From NCBI GenBank assembly GCA_902806205.1, contig CADCVR010000058.1:1-64000 (forward strand): 64,000 nt of DNA, in the 5' to 3' direction. Each line of letters starts with the position of its first letter. Positions within the stretch are counted from its first letter, which is position 1. The stretch comes from an uncultured Solirubrobacteraceae bacterium. GTDB lineage: Bacteria > Actinomycetota > Thermoleophilia > Solirubrobacterales > Solirubrobacteraceae. Below the pieces are notes generated by a model, which did not search any database, was not told the origin of the DNA, and was given only the letters and a program-made list of their open reading frames with translations. Made by a program: the position numbers and the translations under genes. Shown here one piece after another: positions 16,943 to 25,375 of the stretch.

Positions 16943-18063
16943 GCTCCACCGCCAATCCCGACCCGTACAAGGTCCTCGGCGTCGAGCGCGGCGCCGACGA
17001 GCCGACCATCAAGAAGGCCTTCCGCAAGCTCGCCCGCGAATTGCACCCCGACGTCAACGCGCACGACCCCGAAGCCGAGACGAAGTTCAAGGAGGCCGCC
17101 GAGGCCTACGAGATCCTCAACGACGCCGACCGCCGCGCGACGTACGACCGCTACGGCCACGAGGGGCTGCGCTCGGGCGGCAGCGCGCCGAACTTCGACG
17201 GTTTCGGCTCGATCTCCGATCTCTTCGACGCGTTCTTCGGCCGTGGCGGCCGGAGCGGGCCGGGCGGACCCACCCAGGGCGGTGACATCGGCGTCCAGGC
17301 CGACGTGACGCTTGCGCAGGCCGCGAAGGGCGCCTCGGTCGAACTGAGCTTCGAGGCCGTGGAGCGCTGCGAGAAGTGCCACGGCAACGGGGCGGAGCCG
17401 GGGACGCCGATCGACACCTGCGAGCGCTGCGCGGGGCAGGGCCGGCTGCAGGCCGTACAGCGCACGCCGTTCGGCCAGGTCGTCCAGACCGTCGACTGCG
17501 ACGTCTGCCACGGTGACGGCCGCGTCCCGCAGTCGCCGTGTGAGCGCTGCGACGGCCGCGGGCTGGAGGTCGGCCGGCGGACCGTCAGCGTCGAGGTGCC
17601 CGCCGGTATCGCCGACGGGCAGCGCATCCGCCTGACGGGCCGCGGGCACGCCGGGGAGCACGGTGGCCCGCCCGGCGACCTCTACGCCGTCGTCCACGTC
17701 ACGCCCGACCCCCGCTTCGTGCGCGACGGCGACGACCTGGTCACGGTGCTCGGCGTGGCCGCGCCGCTCGCGGCGCTCGGCACCACCGAGGAGGTCGAGA
17801 CGCTCGACGGCCCCGTCGACGTCGAGGTGCCCGCGGGCACGCAGCCCGGAACGGTCCTCCGGGTCCGCGGCGCGGGCATGCCGGCGCTGCGCCGCCAGGG
17901 CCGCTCGGGTGACTTGCGCGTCGTGGTCGACGTCGTGGTGCCGCGCAAGCTCAGCAAGCGTCAGAAGAAGCTCCTGCGCGAGATCGCCGACTCGATGACC
18001 GAGGAGAACCTGGGCTCCGACGAGTCCGTGGTCGCCAAGCTGCGCCGGCTGTTCTCCCAGTGA
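16939..18063 (+). CDS. dnaJ: Chaperone protein DnaJ
   Basis: The 374-aa protein has a J domain at about residues 9-73 with the HPD motif at 36-38, a short Gly/Phe-rich linker, and four zinc-finger motifs (CEKCHGNG, CERCAGQG, CDVCHGDG, CERCDGRG). The C-terminal substrate-binding domains contain GDLYAVVHV and GDLRVVVDVVVP. DnaJ delivers unfolded clients to DnaK. dnaK is not nearby, so this is the copy coupled to hrcA by an ATGA overlap. Confidence 0.96.
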   Translation: MSSTANPDPYKVLGVERGADEPTIKKAFRKLARELHPDVNAHDPEAETKFKEAAEAYEILNDADRRATYDRYGHEGLRSGGSAPNFDGFGSISDLFDAFFGRGGRSGPGGPTQGGDIGVQADVTLAQAAKGASVELSFEAVERCEKCHGNGAEPGTPIDTCERCAGQGRLQAVQRTPFGQVVQTVDCDVCHGDGRVPQSPCERCDGRGLEVGRRTVSVEVPAGIADGQRIRLTGRGHAGEHGGPPGDLYAVVHVTPDPRFVRDGDDLVTVLGVAAPLAALGTTEEVETLDGPVDVEVPAGTQPGTVLRVRGAGMPALRRQGRSGDLRVVVDVVVPRKLSKRQKKLLREIADSMTEENLGSDESVVAKLRRLFSQ

Positions 18064-18887
18064 TCCGCCTGGCGATCTGCGTCCGGCGCGAGGACGCGGA
18101 GGTCGCCCTGGCCGAGCTGCTCGCCTTCGCCCCGCGCGGCGTGGAGGAGGTCGACCGGGGCGAGCGCGTCGAATACGCGGTGTACGGCGCGCCGGGCGAG
18201 CTGCCCGGGCTGCCCGATCTGAAGGCGGCCGTCGGCCCGGCGCTCGTCGAGGTCGTCACCTCCGAGGTCGCCGACGACGTCGGCGAGCGCTGGCGCGACT
18301 TCCACCGGCCCGTCGAGCTCGGCCGCGGCGCCGCGCGCCTGCATGTCCGCGCCCCGTGGCACCCGGCGCCCCCGCCCGGGATCCGCGACGTCGTGATCGA
18401 CCCGGGCCAGGCGTTCGGCACGGGCGCGCACGACACCACCCGTCTTTGCCTGGAGCTCCTGCTCGAACTCGAGCCCGGCGGCGCGATCACCGACGTGGGC
18501 TGCGGCTCGGGGGTGCTGGCGATCGCCGCCGCCAAGCTCGGGTTCGGCCCGGTCAGCGGACTGGACCACGAGCGGGAGTCCGTCGCGGCCACGAAGGCCA
18601 ACGCCACGGCCAACGGCGTCACCGTCGCGGTCGCGCGCCACGACCTGCTCCACGACGGGCCCGCGCCCGGCGCGCCCATCGTCATGGCCAACCTGCTGCG
18701 TCCGCTCCTGCTGCAGGTCGCGCGCGACGGCTTCGCCGGCGGCTCGGTGCCGCGAATCCTGATCGCCTCCGGGCTGCTCGCCCGGGAAGCCGGCGAGGTC
18801 GCCGCGGCGTTCGCCGCCTCCATGGGCCTGCGCGAGACCGAGCGCCGCCTCGGCGGTGAGTGGGCCGCGCTCCTGCTGCGGCAATGA
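18060..18887 (+). CDS. prmA: Ribosomal protein L11 methyltransferase
   Basis: The 275-aa protein starts at GTG 18060, overlapping the dnaJ stop by 4 bp. The PrmA signature DPGQAFGTGAHDTTRL is followed by SAM-binding motif I DVGCGSGVLAIAAAKLG and the NPPY-like motif IVMANLLRPLLL. It trimethylates L11 at lysines and the N-terminus. hrcA-dnaJ-prmA is a widely conserved order. Confidence 0.93.
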   Translation: MIRLAICVRREDAEVALAELLAFAPRGVEEVDRGERVEYAVYGAPGELPGLPDLKAAVGPALVEVVTSEVADDVGERWRDFHRPVELGRGAARLHVRAPWHPAPPPGIRDVVIDPGQAFGTGAHDTTRLCLELLLELEPGGAITDVGCGSGVLAIAAAKLGFGPVSGLDHERESVAATKANATANGVTVAVARHDLLHDGPAPGAPIVMANLLRPLLLQVARDGFAGGSVPRILIASGLLAREAGEVAAAFAASMGLRETERRLGGEWAALLLRQ

Positions 18888-19092
18888 GACCCCCTGTAGC
18901 CGTGGGTTCTCGGCGCTCAGCCTCCGACCACGCGTCCTCGGCCTCCTGCGTGCGCCCGGCCCCGGTTCGGGTGCTGCGTCGGTCGCTCGAATGCCCCCCC
19001 ATGCTGACGCGTCCGAGCGAACAGCGCGCGGGCCATGGGACCCATGAGGACGTGGCCACCTCGCCCGGCGACGGCCTCGTCAAGGTCGCCCG

Positions 19093-20004
19093 ATGAGCAT
19101 CCGCAGCGATGTGACCTTCCCGTCGGCCGGCGAGCGGTGCGCCGCCCACCTCTACGCCCCGGCGGGTGGGTTGAGCCGGGAATCGCCCGCGCCCTGCGTC
19201 GTGATGGCCCACGGCTTCTCGACCACCCGGGACGACGGCCTGCCCGCCTACGCGACGGCGTTCGCCCAGGCCGGCTTCGCGGCGCTCGTCTTCGACTACC
19301 GCCACTTCGGCTCCTCCCCGGGCGCGCCGCGGCAACTGCTCGACATCGGTCGCCAGCAGGACGACTACCGCGCGGCGATCGCCTACGCGCGCGGCCTTCC
19401 CGGGATCGACCCCGACCAGATCGCGCTGTGGGGGACGAGCTTCTCCGGTGGCCACGTGCTCGTCGTCGCGGCCGGAGACCCGAGGCTCGCCGCCGTCGTG
19501 TCGCAGGCGCCGTACACCGACTCGATCCCGACGCTGGCGCTCGCGCCGCCGAGAAACGCGCTGCGCGGCGCAGCCGAGGGCCTCCTCGACGCGATCGGTG
19601 CGCGGTTCGGCCGCCCCGCGCACTACATCCCGGCCGTCGCGCCGCCCGGCGGCTTCGCGGTGATGACCCAGCCCGGGGCCGTCGCGGGCTTCGAGGCCAT
19701 CGTCCCGCACGGCTCGCGCTGGGAGAACCGCGTCGCCGCGCGGATCGTCGTCGACCTCACCTTCTACCGCCCGATCCGCCACGCCGGGAAGCTCCGGATG
19801 CCGCTGCTGGTGAGCGTGTGCGACGCCGACCGTGTCACGCCGCCCGCGCCGGCCGCCGCCGTCGCCGAGCGCGCGCCCCGCGGCGAGCTCATCCGCTACC
19901 CCTACGGCCACTTCGACATCTACTCAGACCCGAAGCCGAAGGCCGACCAGGTGGCCTTCCTCTCGCGCCACCTGAGCACGGCCGGGGCCCCCGCCGTCCA
20001 CTGA
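19093..20004 (+). CDS. Alpha/beta hydrolase of unknown substrate
   Basis: The 303-aa protein carries CVVMAHGFSTTRDDGL with the oxyanion region, the nucleophile elbow ALWGTSFSGGHV with Ser116, a late Asp in VSVCDADRVTP and the catalytic His in YPYGHFDIY. The elbow reads GTSFS, not strict GxSxG. The 205 bp before it hold no convincing gene. No clear ribosome-binding site or -10 hexamer precedes the ATG. Esterase, peptidase or dienelactone-hydrolase-like activity is possible. Confidence 0.85.
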   Translation: MSIRSDVTFPSAGERCAAHLYAPAGGLSRESPAPCVVMAHGFSTTRDDGLPAYATAFAQAGFAALVFDYRHFGSSPGAPRQLLDIGRQQDDYRAAIAYARGLPGIDPDQIALWGTSFSGGHVLVVAAGDPRLAAVVSQAPYTDSIPTLALAPPRNALRGAAEGLLDAIGARFGRPAHYIPAVAPPGGFAVMTQPGAVAGFEAIVPHGSRWENRVAARIVVDLTFYRPIRHAGKLRMPLLVSVCDADRVTPPAPAAAVAERAPRGELIRYPYGHFDIYSDPKPKADQVAFLSRHLSTAGAPAVH

Positions 20005-20043
20005 CGGCGGTTGGCAGCGCAGCGCCGCGGAGAGGTGACCCGC

Positions 20044-21393
20044 ATGGCTCACCACGTCGTCATCGCCGGAGGCGGGTTCGGGGGCTTCTACGCCGCTCGC
20101 ACCCTCGAGAAGGTCCTTCCCGCCCACGCGGGGCGGGTCACGCTCGTCAACGACGTCAACTTCATGCTCTACACGCCGCTGCTGCCCGGCGCGGCGGGCG
20201 GCACGCTCGAGCCGCGGCACGTCGTGGTGCCATTGCGCGAGGAGCTCAAGACCACCGCGCTGCGCCTCGGCTGGGTCGTGGGCGCCGATCCCGACCGCCG
20301 GACGATCGCGATCCGATCGCTCGAGGGCCGCCGCGCGGAGCTGCGCTACGACCAGCTCATCGTCGCGCTCGGCTCGGTGTCCAGGACGCTGCCGATCGAG
20401 GGGCTCGCAGAGCACGCCCTCGGCTTCAAGGCCCTGCCCGAGGCGATCGAGCTGCGCAACCGTGTCCTGCGCTGCCTGGAGACGGCCGAGACGCTCGAGG
20501 ATCCCGTCGAGCGCGCGGAGTGGCTGACGTTCGTCTTCGTCGGCGCGGGCTACGCGGGCCTGGAGGGCCTCGCCGAGCTGCAGGACTTCGCCGCGGAGCT
20601 CATCGCGCTCTACCCGCGCTGCCGCATGCAGGGCATGCGCTGGATCCTCGTCGAGGCCAAGGACCGCGTGATGACCGAGATCGATCCCGGCCTGGCGGCG
20701 TTCGCCACGCGCGAGCTGCGCTCCCGCGGCATCGAGATCAAGACGAGCACCACCCTCGAGCAGGTCACGCCGCGCTCCGCGACCCTCTCGGGCGGGGAGC
20801 TGGTCGCGACGCGCACGGTCGTCTGGACCGCGGGAGTCAAGCCGCACCCGGTCGTCGCGGCGCTCGGCCTGGAGACCGATCGCGGCGGGCGCATCGTCGC
20901 CGATCGAACGCTCCGTGTCGCCGGCCGCGACGACGTGTGGGCGATCGGAGACGCCGCCGCCGTCCCCGACCCCGCGCAGCGCTACCAGGCGCCTTGCCCT
21001 CCGACGGCGCAGCACGCGATCCGCCAGGGCCGCCTCGTCGCCAGGAACGTCGCCGCCACGCTCGGGACGGGCAAGGTCAAGCCGTTCACCTACAAGACGA
21101 AGGGCGTCTTCGTCGACATGGGCCAGTTCGAGGCCGTCGCCTCGACGATGGGCATCACGTGGCGCGGGCGCCCCGCCTGGGGACTGGCCCGCACCTATCA
21201 CCTGGCGATGATGCCGGGCGCGAAGCGCAAGCTGCGCCTGCTGACCGACTGGAACGTCCAGCTGCTCTTCGGCCGTGACGGCTCCGAGCTCGGCCGTCTC
21301 GGCCACCCGCCGCGACTCGAGGAGCCCTCGAGCGGGGGAACGCCGTCAGACCCCACCGGGTCGGGCGGCACCGGGACGGCGGCAGCGGCGTAG
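20044..21393 (+). CDS. ndh: Type II NADH dehydrogenase (NDH-2)
   Basis: The 449-aa flavoprotein has the N-terminal FAD motif VVIAGGGFGGFYAARTLE, the NADH-binding motif FVFVGAGYAGLEGLAEL and the C-terminal FAD contact VWAIGDAAAVPDP followed by CPPTAQHAIRQG. NDH-2 passes electrons from NADH to quinone at the membrane without pumping protons. ATG 20044 is preceded by GGAGAGGTG. The last 40 residues are a Gly/Ser/Thr-rich tail. Confidence 0.91.
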   Translation: MAHHVVIAGGGFGGFYAARTLEKVLPAHAGRVTLVNDVNFMLYTPLLPGAAGGTLEPRHVVVPLREELKTTALRLGWVVGADPDRRTIAIRSLEGRRAELRYDQLIVALGSVSRTLPIEGLAEHALGFKALPEAIELRNRVLRCLETAETLEDPVERAEWLTFVFVGAGYAGLEGLAELQDFAAELIALYPRCRMQGMRWILVEAKDRVMTEIDPGLAAFATRELRSRGIEIKTSTTLEQVTPRSATLSGGELVATRTVVWTAGVKPHPVVAALGLETDRGGRIVADRTLRVAGRDDVWAIGDAAAVPDPAQRYQAPCPPTAQHAIRQGRLVARNVAATLGTGKVKPFTYKTKGVFVDMGQFEAVASTMGITWRGRPAWGLARTYHLAMMPGAKRKLRLLTDWNVQLLFGRDGSELGRLGHPPRLEEPSSGGTPSDPTGSGGTGTAAAA

Positions 21394-21437
21394 ATCCCCC
21401 ATCGCGGTCGTGGCCAGGATGCCGTCCGAGCGTCATC

Positions 21438-21443
21438 TATCAT
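21438..21443 (+). promoter_or_regulatory. Leaderless-type -10 hexamer of yqeY
   Basis: TATCAT ends 8 nt before GTG 21452, supporting that start and independent transcription of the yqeY-phoH-ybeY-era cluster. Confidence 0.5.
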
Positions 21444-21451
21444 GGGTCGCA

Positions 21452-21883
21452 GTGACGCTGGCCGACCGGGTGAAGTCCGACGTGACCGCCGCCATGAAGG
21501 CGGGCGAGAAGGAACGAGTCGCGGCGCTGCGCCTGGTGCTGTCCGAGCTGCAGAAGGCCGCGAAGGACGGCGACGGCGACGAGCTGGCGGTCCTGCGGCG
21601 TGAGCGCAAGCGCCGCGTCGAGGCGGCACGGGCGTTCCGGTCCGGCGAGCGGCCGGAGCTTGCGGCCTCCGAGGAGTCCGAAGCCGCGATGATCGCCGCC
21701 TACCTGCCCGCCGAACTCGGCGACGACGAGCTGCGCGCCCTCGTCGCGCGCGCCGTCGAGGCGAGCGGGGCGAGCTCGGCGAAGGACATGGGCCTGGTGA
21801 TGCGGGTCGCGATGGCGGAGGTCGACGGGCGCGCCGACGGCAAGCGGGTGGCGGCCATGACAAAGGAGCTCTTGAGTACGTGA
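21452..21883 (+). CDS. yqeY: GatB/YqeY domain-containing protein
   Basis: The 143-aa protein begins MTLADRVKSDVTAAMKAGEKERV. It continues with LRLVLSELQ, the long charged helix RERKRRVEAARAF and the C-terminal SAKDMGLVMRVAMAEVDGRADG, the typical YqeY pattern shared with the tail of the GatB amidotransferase subunit. It may bind tRNA; its role is not established. GTG 21452 is selected from the family N-terminus and the TATCAT hexamer. The stop overlaps the phoH start by 4 bp. Confidence 0.88.
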   Translation: MTLADRVKSDVTAAMKAGEKERVAALRLVLSELQKAAKDGDGDELAVLRRERKRRVEAARAFRSGERPELAASEESEAAMIAAYLPAELGDDELRALVARAVEASGASSAKDMGLVMRVAMAEVDGRADGKRVAAMTKELLST

Positions 21884-23934
21884 GACGGCAGATCGAGGTG
21901 TCCAACGAGGTGGCGGCCGCGCTGAGCGGTGCGGGTGACCAGATGCTGCGCACGCTGGAGGGCCAGGTCGGTTGCGACCTGTTCCTGCGCGGCAACGTCG
22001 TCACCCTCGACGGCGACGCGGAGGCCATCGGTGCGGCCCAGAACATCGTCCACGAGCTCGTGCAGCTCGTCGAGGGCGGCCACGACATCGACCCGGGCAC
22101 GATGCAGTCGGTCACCTCGGCGATCGACGGCGCCGTCCGGGCCACGGACGTTCTCGACGACGTCATCTGGCGCCACCGCGCGACGCGCGTGGCCCCGAAG
22201 ACCGTCAACCAGAAGCGCTACACGGACGCCATCAAGCGCTCCACGGTGACCTTCGCCATCGGTCCCGCCGGCACCGGCAAGACGTTCCTGGCCGTCGCGA
22301 TGGCCGCGGCCGCCCTCTCACGCAAGGAGGTCAGCCGGATCATCCTGACCCGCCCGGCCGTCGAGGCGGGCGAGCGCCTGGGCTTCCTGCCCGGCGACCT
22401 GATGGCGAAGATCGACCCGTACCTGCGCCCGCTGTTCGACGCGCTGCAATCCATGTTCGAGGCCGAGAAGGTCGCGATGATGATGGAGAAGGGGATCATC
22501 GAGGTCGCTCCGCTGGCGTTCATGCGCGGGCGCGCGCAGCCCGTCGACCGGCAAGTGCTCACGCCGACCGGCTGGCAGGCGATCGGGACGCTGCGCATCG
22601 GTGACCTGGTGACGGGCTCCGACGGCCGGCCCACGCCGGTGCTCGGCGTCTTCCCCCAGGGCCGCCGGCCGGTCTTCGAGCTTCGTGCGCAGGACGGCGC
22701 GGCGACGCGCTGCTGCGCCGAGCACCTGTGGACGGTTCGCACGCCCGACGACCGCGGGCACGGCAGGGCCGGGCGGACGCTGCGCACGGACGAGATGGTC
22801 GGCCACCTGCGCCGCGGCCACGAGCACCGCTTCGAGCTCCCGGTCGTCTCCTCGCCGGTGGAGCTCGAGCCGCAGGACGTCCCGCTCGACCCGTACGCGC
22901 TGGGACTGCTTCTCGGGGACCGGGGCATCACGCTGAGGAGGACGCCGTGCTTCTCGACCGCCGACCCCGAGCTCGCCGACACGCTCGAGGTAGCGCTTCC
23001 GGGCATCGAGCAGGAGCGCAAGAGCAAGGTCGACTCCGTGTTGCAGAACGTGGACGGCCGGCGCGGCGGGGTCCTCGTCGCCAACCCCGCCACGGCGGCC
23101 CTGCGCGAGCTGGGCCTCGCCGAGACCCGATCTGCGACGAGGTTCGTGCCTGGGCAGTACCGCCGCAACGCGCCCGAGGTGCGGTTGGCCGTGCTCCAGG
23201 GCCTGCTCGACGCCGGCGGCGGGCCGGTGAGTCACGCCGGCTGCAGTCGCGGTGTGCAGTACGTCACCTGCTCTCGGCGGCTTTGCGACGACGTCGTCTA
23301 CCTGGTCCGCTCCCTCGGCGGCGTGGCGTACTCACGCACGCCGATCGCGAACGGCCGAGCGCCCGGGAAGGCGCGCGGACGCGAGGCCCGTCACCGCAGC
23401 GACGTGTTCGTGCTCGATATCCGCCTTCCCGAGGGCATCGCGCCGTTCCGCGCGTCTCGCAAGGCGGCGCTGTACGACGAGCACGGCGGCGGCCGACCCA
23501 AGCGGTTCGTGGAGAGCATCGAGCCGGTCGGTGAGGCGGAGACCGTCTGCATCCAGGTCGGCGCGCGAGACTCGCTCTACGTGACCGACGACTTCCTTGT
23601 CACCCACAACACGCTGAACGACTCCTTCGTCATCCTCGACGAGGCGCAGAACACGACCCCCGAGCAGATGAAGATGTTCCTGACGCGCCTCGGCTTCAAC
23701 TCGAGGATGGTCGTCACGGGTGACGTGACCCAAGTCGACCTCCCGCGCGACCAGCGCTCGGGCCTCGTCGTCGTCGGAGAGATCCTCGAGGACGTGGAGG
23801 GCATCGACTTCGTGCGCTTCACGGGCGACGACGTGGTCCGCCACCGCCTCGTCCAGCGCATCGTCGAGGCCTACGGAGAGCACGCGGAGCGTTCGGCCAC
23901 CGAGCTGCGCCCGGCCGGCGGCCGCCGGGCGTAG
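21880..23934 (+). CDS. phoH: PhoH family ATPase interrupted by an in-frame intein
   Basis: The 684-aa precursor starts at GTG 21880 (4-bp overlap with yqeY). The host protein is residues 1-218 plus 578-684, 325 aa, the normal PhoH length. An N-terminal KH-like part precedes the Walker A GPAGTGKT at 128-135, then TRPAVEAGERLGFLPGD and VAPLAFMRGR. After the insert come TLNDSFVILDEAQN (Walker B) and VVTGDVTQVDLP. PhoH-like proteins are P-loop ATPases tied to RNA metabolism and usually sit beside ybeY, as here. The insertion lies directly before the Walker B strand, so activity should depend on protein splicing. Confidence 0.95.
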   Translation: MRRQIEVSNEVAAALSGAGDQMLRTLEGQVGCDLFLRGNVVTLDGDAEAIGAAQNIVHELVQLVEGGHDIDPGTMQSVTSAIDGAVRATDVLDDVIWRHRATRVAPKTVNQKRYTDAIKRSTVTFAIGPAGTGKTFLAVAMAAAALSRKEVSRIILTRPAVEAGERLGFLPGDLMAKIDPYLRPLFDALQSMFEAEKVAMMMEKGIIEVAPLAFMRGRAQPVDRQVLTPTGWQAIGTLRIGDLVTGSDGRPTPVLGVFPQGRRPVFELRAQDGAATRCCAEHLWTVRTPDDRGHGRAGRTLRTDEMVGHLRRGHEHRFELPVVSSPVELEPQDVPLDPYALGLLLGDRGITLRRTPCFSTADPELADTLEVALPGIEQERKSKVDSVLQNVDGRRGGVLVANPATAALRELGLAETRSATRFVPGQYRRNAPEVRLAVLQGLLDAGGGPVSHAGCSRGVQYVTCSRRLCDDVVYLVRSLGGVAYSRTPIANGRAPGKARGREARHRSDVFVLDIRLPEGIAPFRASRKAALYDEHGGGRPKRFVESIEPVGEAETVCIQVGARDSLYVTDDFLVTHNTLNDSFVILDEAQNTTPEQMKMFLTRLGFNSRMVVTGDVTQVDLPRDQRSGLVVVGEILEDVEGIDFVRFTGDDVVRHRLVQRIVEAYGEHAERSATELRPAGGRRA
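22534..23610 (+). other. Class 3-type intein (359 aa) within phoH
   Basis: Residues 219-577 separate MRGR from TLND, which are contiguous in normal PhoH. The insert starts with Ala219 where most inteins have Cys or Ser. Block A-like LTPTGWQAIGTLRIGDLV follows. Block B has CCAEHLWTV, giving His282 and Trp284. Block F has VCIQVGARDSLYVTDDFLVTHN split around Cys557. Block G ends Thr575-His576-Asn577, and the +1 residue is Thr578. Trp, Cys and Thr at these places are the WCT triad that defines class 3 inteins, which splice through a branched Cys intermediate. The middle carries two degenerate LAGLIDADG motifs. Confidence 0.92.
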
Positions 23935-23943
23935 GAAGGGCGC

Positions 23944-24324
23944 TTGCTCGAGGTGGAGGTCACCGGAACGGCGGCGGGCGCGCCGCCCGACGCCGAGATC
24001 GAGCGTCTGGTGGGGATCGCGCTGGCCAGTGCCGACATCGAGGACGGGCACGTGGCGATCGCGTTCGTCGGCGCGGAGCGCATCACCGTGCTGAACTCCG
24101 AGCATCGCGGCACGCGGGCCCCGACCGACGTGCTCTCCTTCCCGATCGACGGGGACGGCGACCCTCTCGGTCCCCGCGAGCTCGGAGACGTCGTCATCTG
24201 CCCCGAGCACACCGAAGACCTCGCCGAGGCGATCGTCCATGGAGTGCTCCACCTGGCGGGCATGGATCACGAGACCGACGATGGCGAGATGCTCGCGCTC
24301 CAGACCGAGATCTTGCTGTGGTGA
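23944..24324 (+). CDS. ybeY: Endoribonuclease YbeY (rRNA maturation factor)
   Basis: The 126-aa protein ends with the zinc site HGVLHLAGMDHE and has RGTRAPTDVLSFP earlier, diagnostic of YbeY. It acts in 16S rRNA 3'-end maturation and ribosome quality control. TTG 23944 is chosen because AGGAAGGG lies just upstream. It lies between phoH and era as in many bacteria and overlaps era by 4 bp. Confidence 0.95.
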   Translation: MLEVEVTGTAAGAPPDAEIERLVGIALASADIEDGHVAIAFVGAERITVLNSEHRGTRAPTDVLSFPIDGDGDPLGPRELGDVVICPEHTEDLAEAIVHGVLHLAGMDHETDDGEMLALQTEILLW

Positions 24325-25241
24325 GCGGGCCTGCGCACGGAGGTCGAAAGGCCGTCCTCCCCCCGCACGCGGGCTTCGTCGCGCTCGCGGGCCGGCCCAA
24401 CGTCGGCAAGTCGACGCTGGTCAACGCGATGGTCGGCCGCAAGGTCGCGATCGTCTCCGACAAGCCGCAGACCACCCGGCGTGCCATCCGCGGTGTGGCC
24501 ACGGGCCGCGACGTGCAGCTCGTGCTCGTCGATCTCCCGGGTGTGCAGCGCCCGCGCGACGCGCTCACCGAGCGGATGCAGCGCCGGGTCGAGGCCGAGC
24601 TCAAGGACGCTGATACGGCGCTCATGGTGCTCAACGGCGAGGAGGGGATCGGCCAGGGAGACCGCTGGATCGCCTCGCTGCTGGCCGCCGCGCCCGTGCC
24701 CGTGGTGATCGCGGTGAACAAGATCGACCGCCTGGACCCGCCGCGCCTGATCACCGTCCTGAGCGCCGCGGCCGAGCTCGGCATCGCCGACGACATCTTT
24801 CCCGTCAGCGCCCGCAAGGGCGAGGGCGTCCTCGAGCTGCGCACCCACCTCGGCACGCTCGTCCCCGAGAGCCCGTTCTTCTTCCCGCCCGAGGACGGCT
24901 CGGATCAGAGCCCCGAGCAGCTCCTGGCCGAGCTCGTCCGGGAGCAGGTGCTGCGGCGCACCTTCCAGGAGGTCCCGCACTCCGTGGAGGTCGTCGTCGA
25001 CGAGATCACCGTCGTCCGCGATGACCTGACCCGCGTGCACGGCATGATCTGGGTCGAGGCGGAGTCGCAGAAGGGCATCCTCATCGGGGCCCACGGGAAG
25101 ATGATCAAGCAGATCGGCACCGCAGCCCGCAAGGAGCTTCAGCGCGAGCTGGACACCCGGGTCCACCTCGACCTCTCGGTGCGCGTGCGCAAGGGCTGGC
25201 GCGGCGACGAGCGGGCGCTGGACCGGCTCGGCATCGAGTAG
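24321..25241 (+). CDS. era: GTPase Era
   Basis: The 306-aa protein has G1 GRPNVGKST, the Era-specific KPQTTRRAIRG switch, G3 DLPG (here DLPGVQRP) and G4 NKID. The C-terminal KH domain is visible in KGILIGAHGKMIKQIG. Era binds the 3' end of 16S rRNA and checks 30S assembly. Two adjacent GTG codons at 24318 and 24321 are possible. 24321 is preferred because it gives the GTGA overlap with ybeY used repeatedly in this region. Confidence 0.95.
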   Translation: MSGPAHGGRKAVLPPHAGFVALAGRPNVGKSTLVNAMVGRKVAIVSDKPQTTRRAIRGVATGRDVQLVLVDLPGVQRPRDALTERMQRRVEAELKDADTALMVLNGEEGIGQGDRWIASLLAAAPVPVVIAVNKIDRLDPPRLITVLSAAAELGIADDIFPVSARKGEGVLELRTHLGTLVPESPFFFPPEDGSDQSPEQLLAELVREQVLRRTFQEVPHSVEVVVDEITVVRDDLTRVHGMIWVEAESQKGILIGAHGKMIKQIGTAARKELQRELDTRVHLDLSVRVRKGWRGDERALDRLGIE

Positions 25242-25279
25242 CAAGCGGCGGGGGGTGACGACTCCCCCGACGCGGGGCC

Positions 25280-25375
25280 TCAGCGGCCGCGCACTTCGAT
25301 CTGGCGGGTCGGGCCGTGCGCGGCCGCCAGCCGGCGATCAGTCGTGATCAGGACCGCGTCCTCGAGCGCGCATCC
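25280..25375 (-). pseudogene. C-terminal remnant of a PIN-domain (VapC-like) protein
   Basis: On the minus strand the 31 codons after the ArsA stop stay in the same frame and read LEDAVLITTDRRLAAAHG, then IEVRGR and a stop. The D-x-x-LIT-x-D-RRLA pattern is the typical last helix-strand of PIN ribonucleases. No start or upstream PIN portion exists; the rest seems replaced by the end of the ArsA gene. The call rests on a short match and is tentative. Confidence 0.4.

Noticed and set aside
18888-19092. Short plus-strand frames between prmA and the hydrolase
   Set aside because: They are Arg/Ser/Ala-rich with no ribosome-binding site or conserved pattern. I see nothing supportable in this 205-bp gap.
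25249-25270. GGGGG/CCCCC hairpin after era as a terminator
   Set aside because: Only five G-C pairs align cleanly and no U-tract follows, and the same bases partly overlap the PIN remnant region, so I did not list it.
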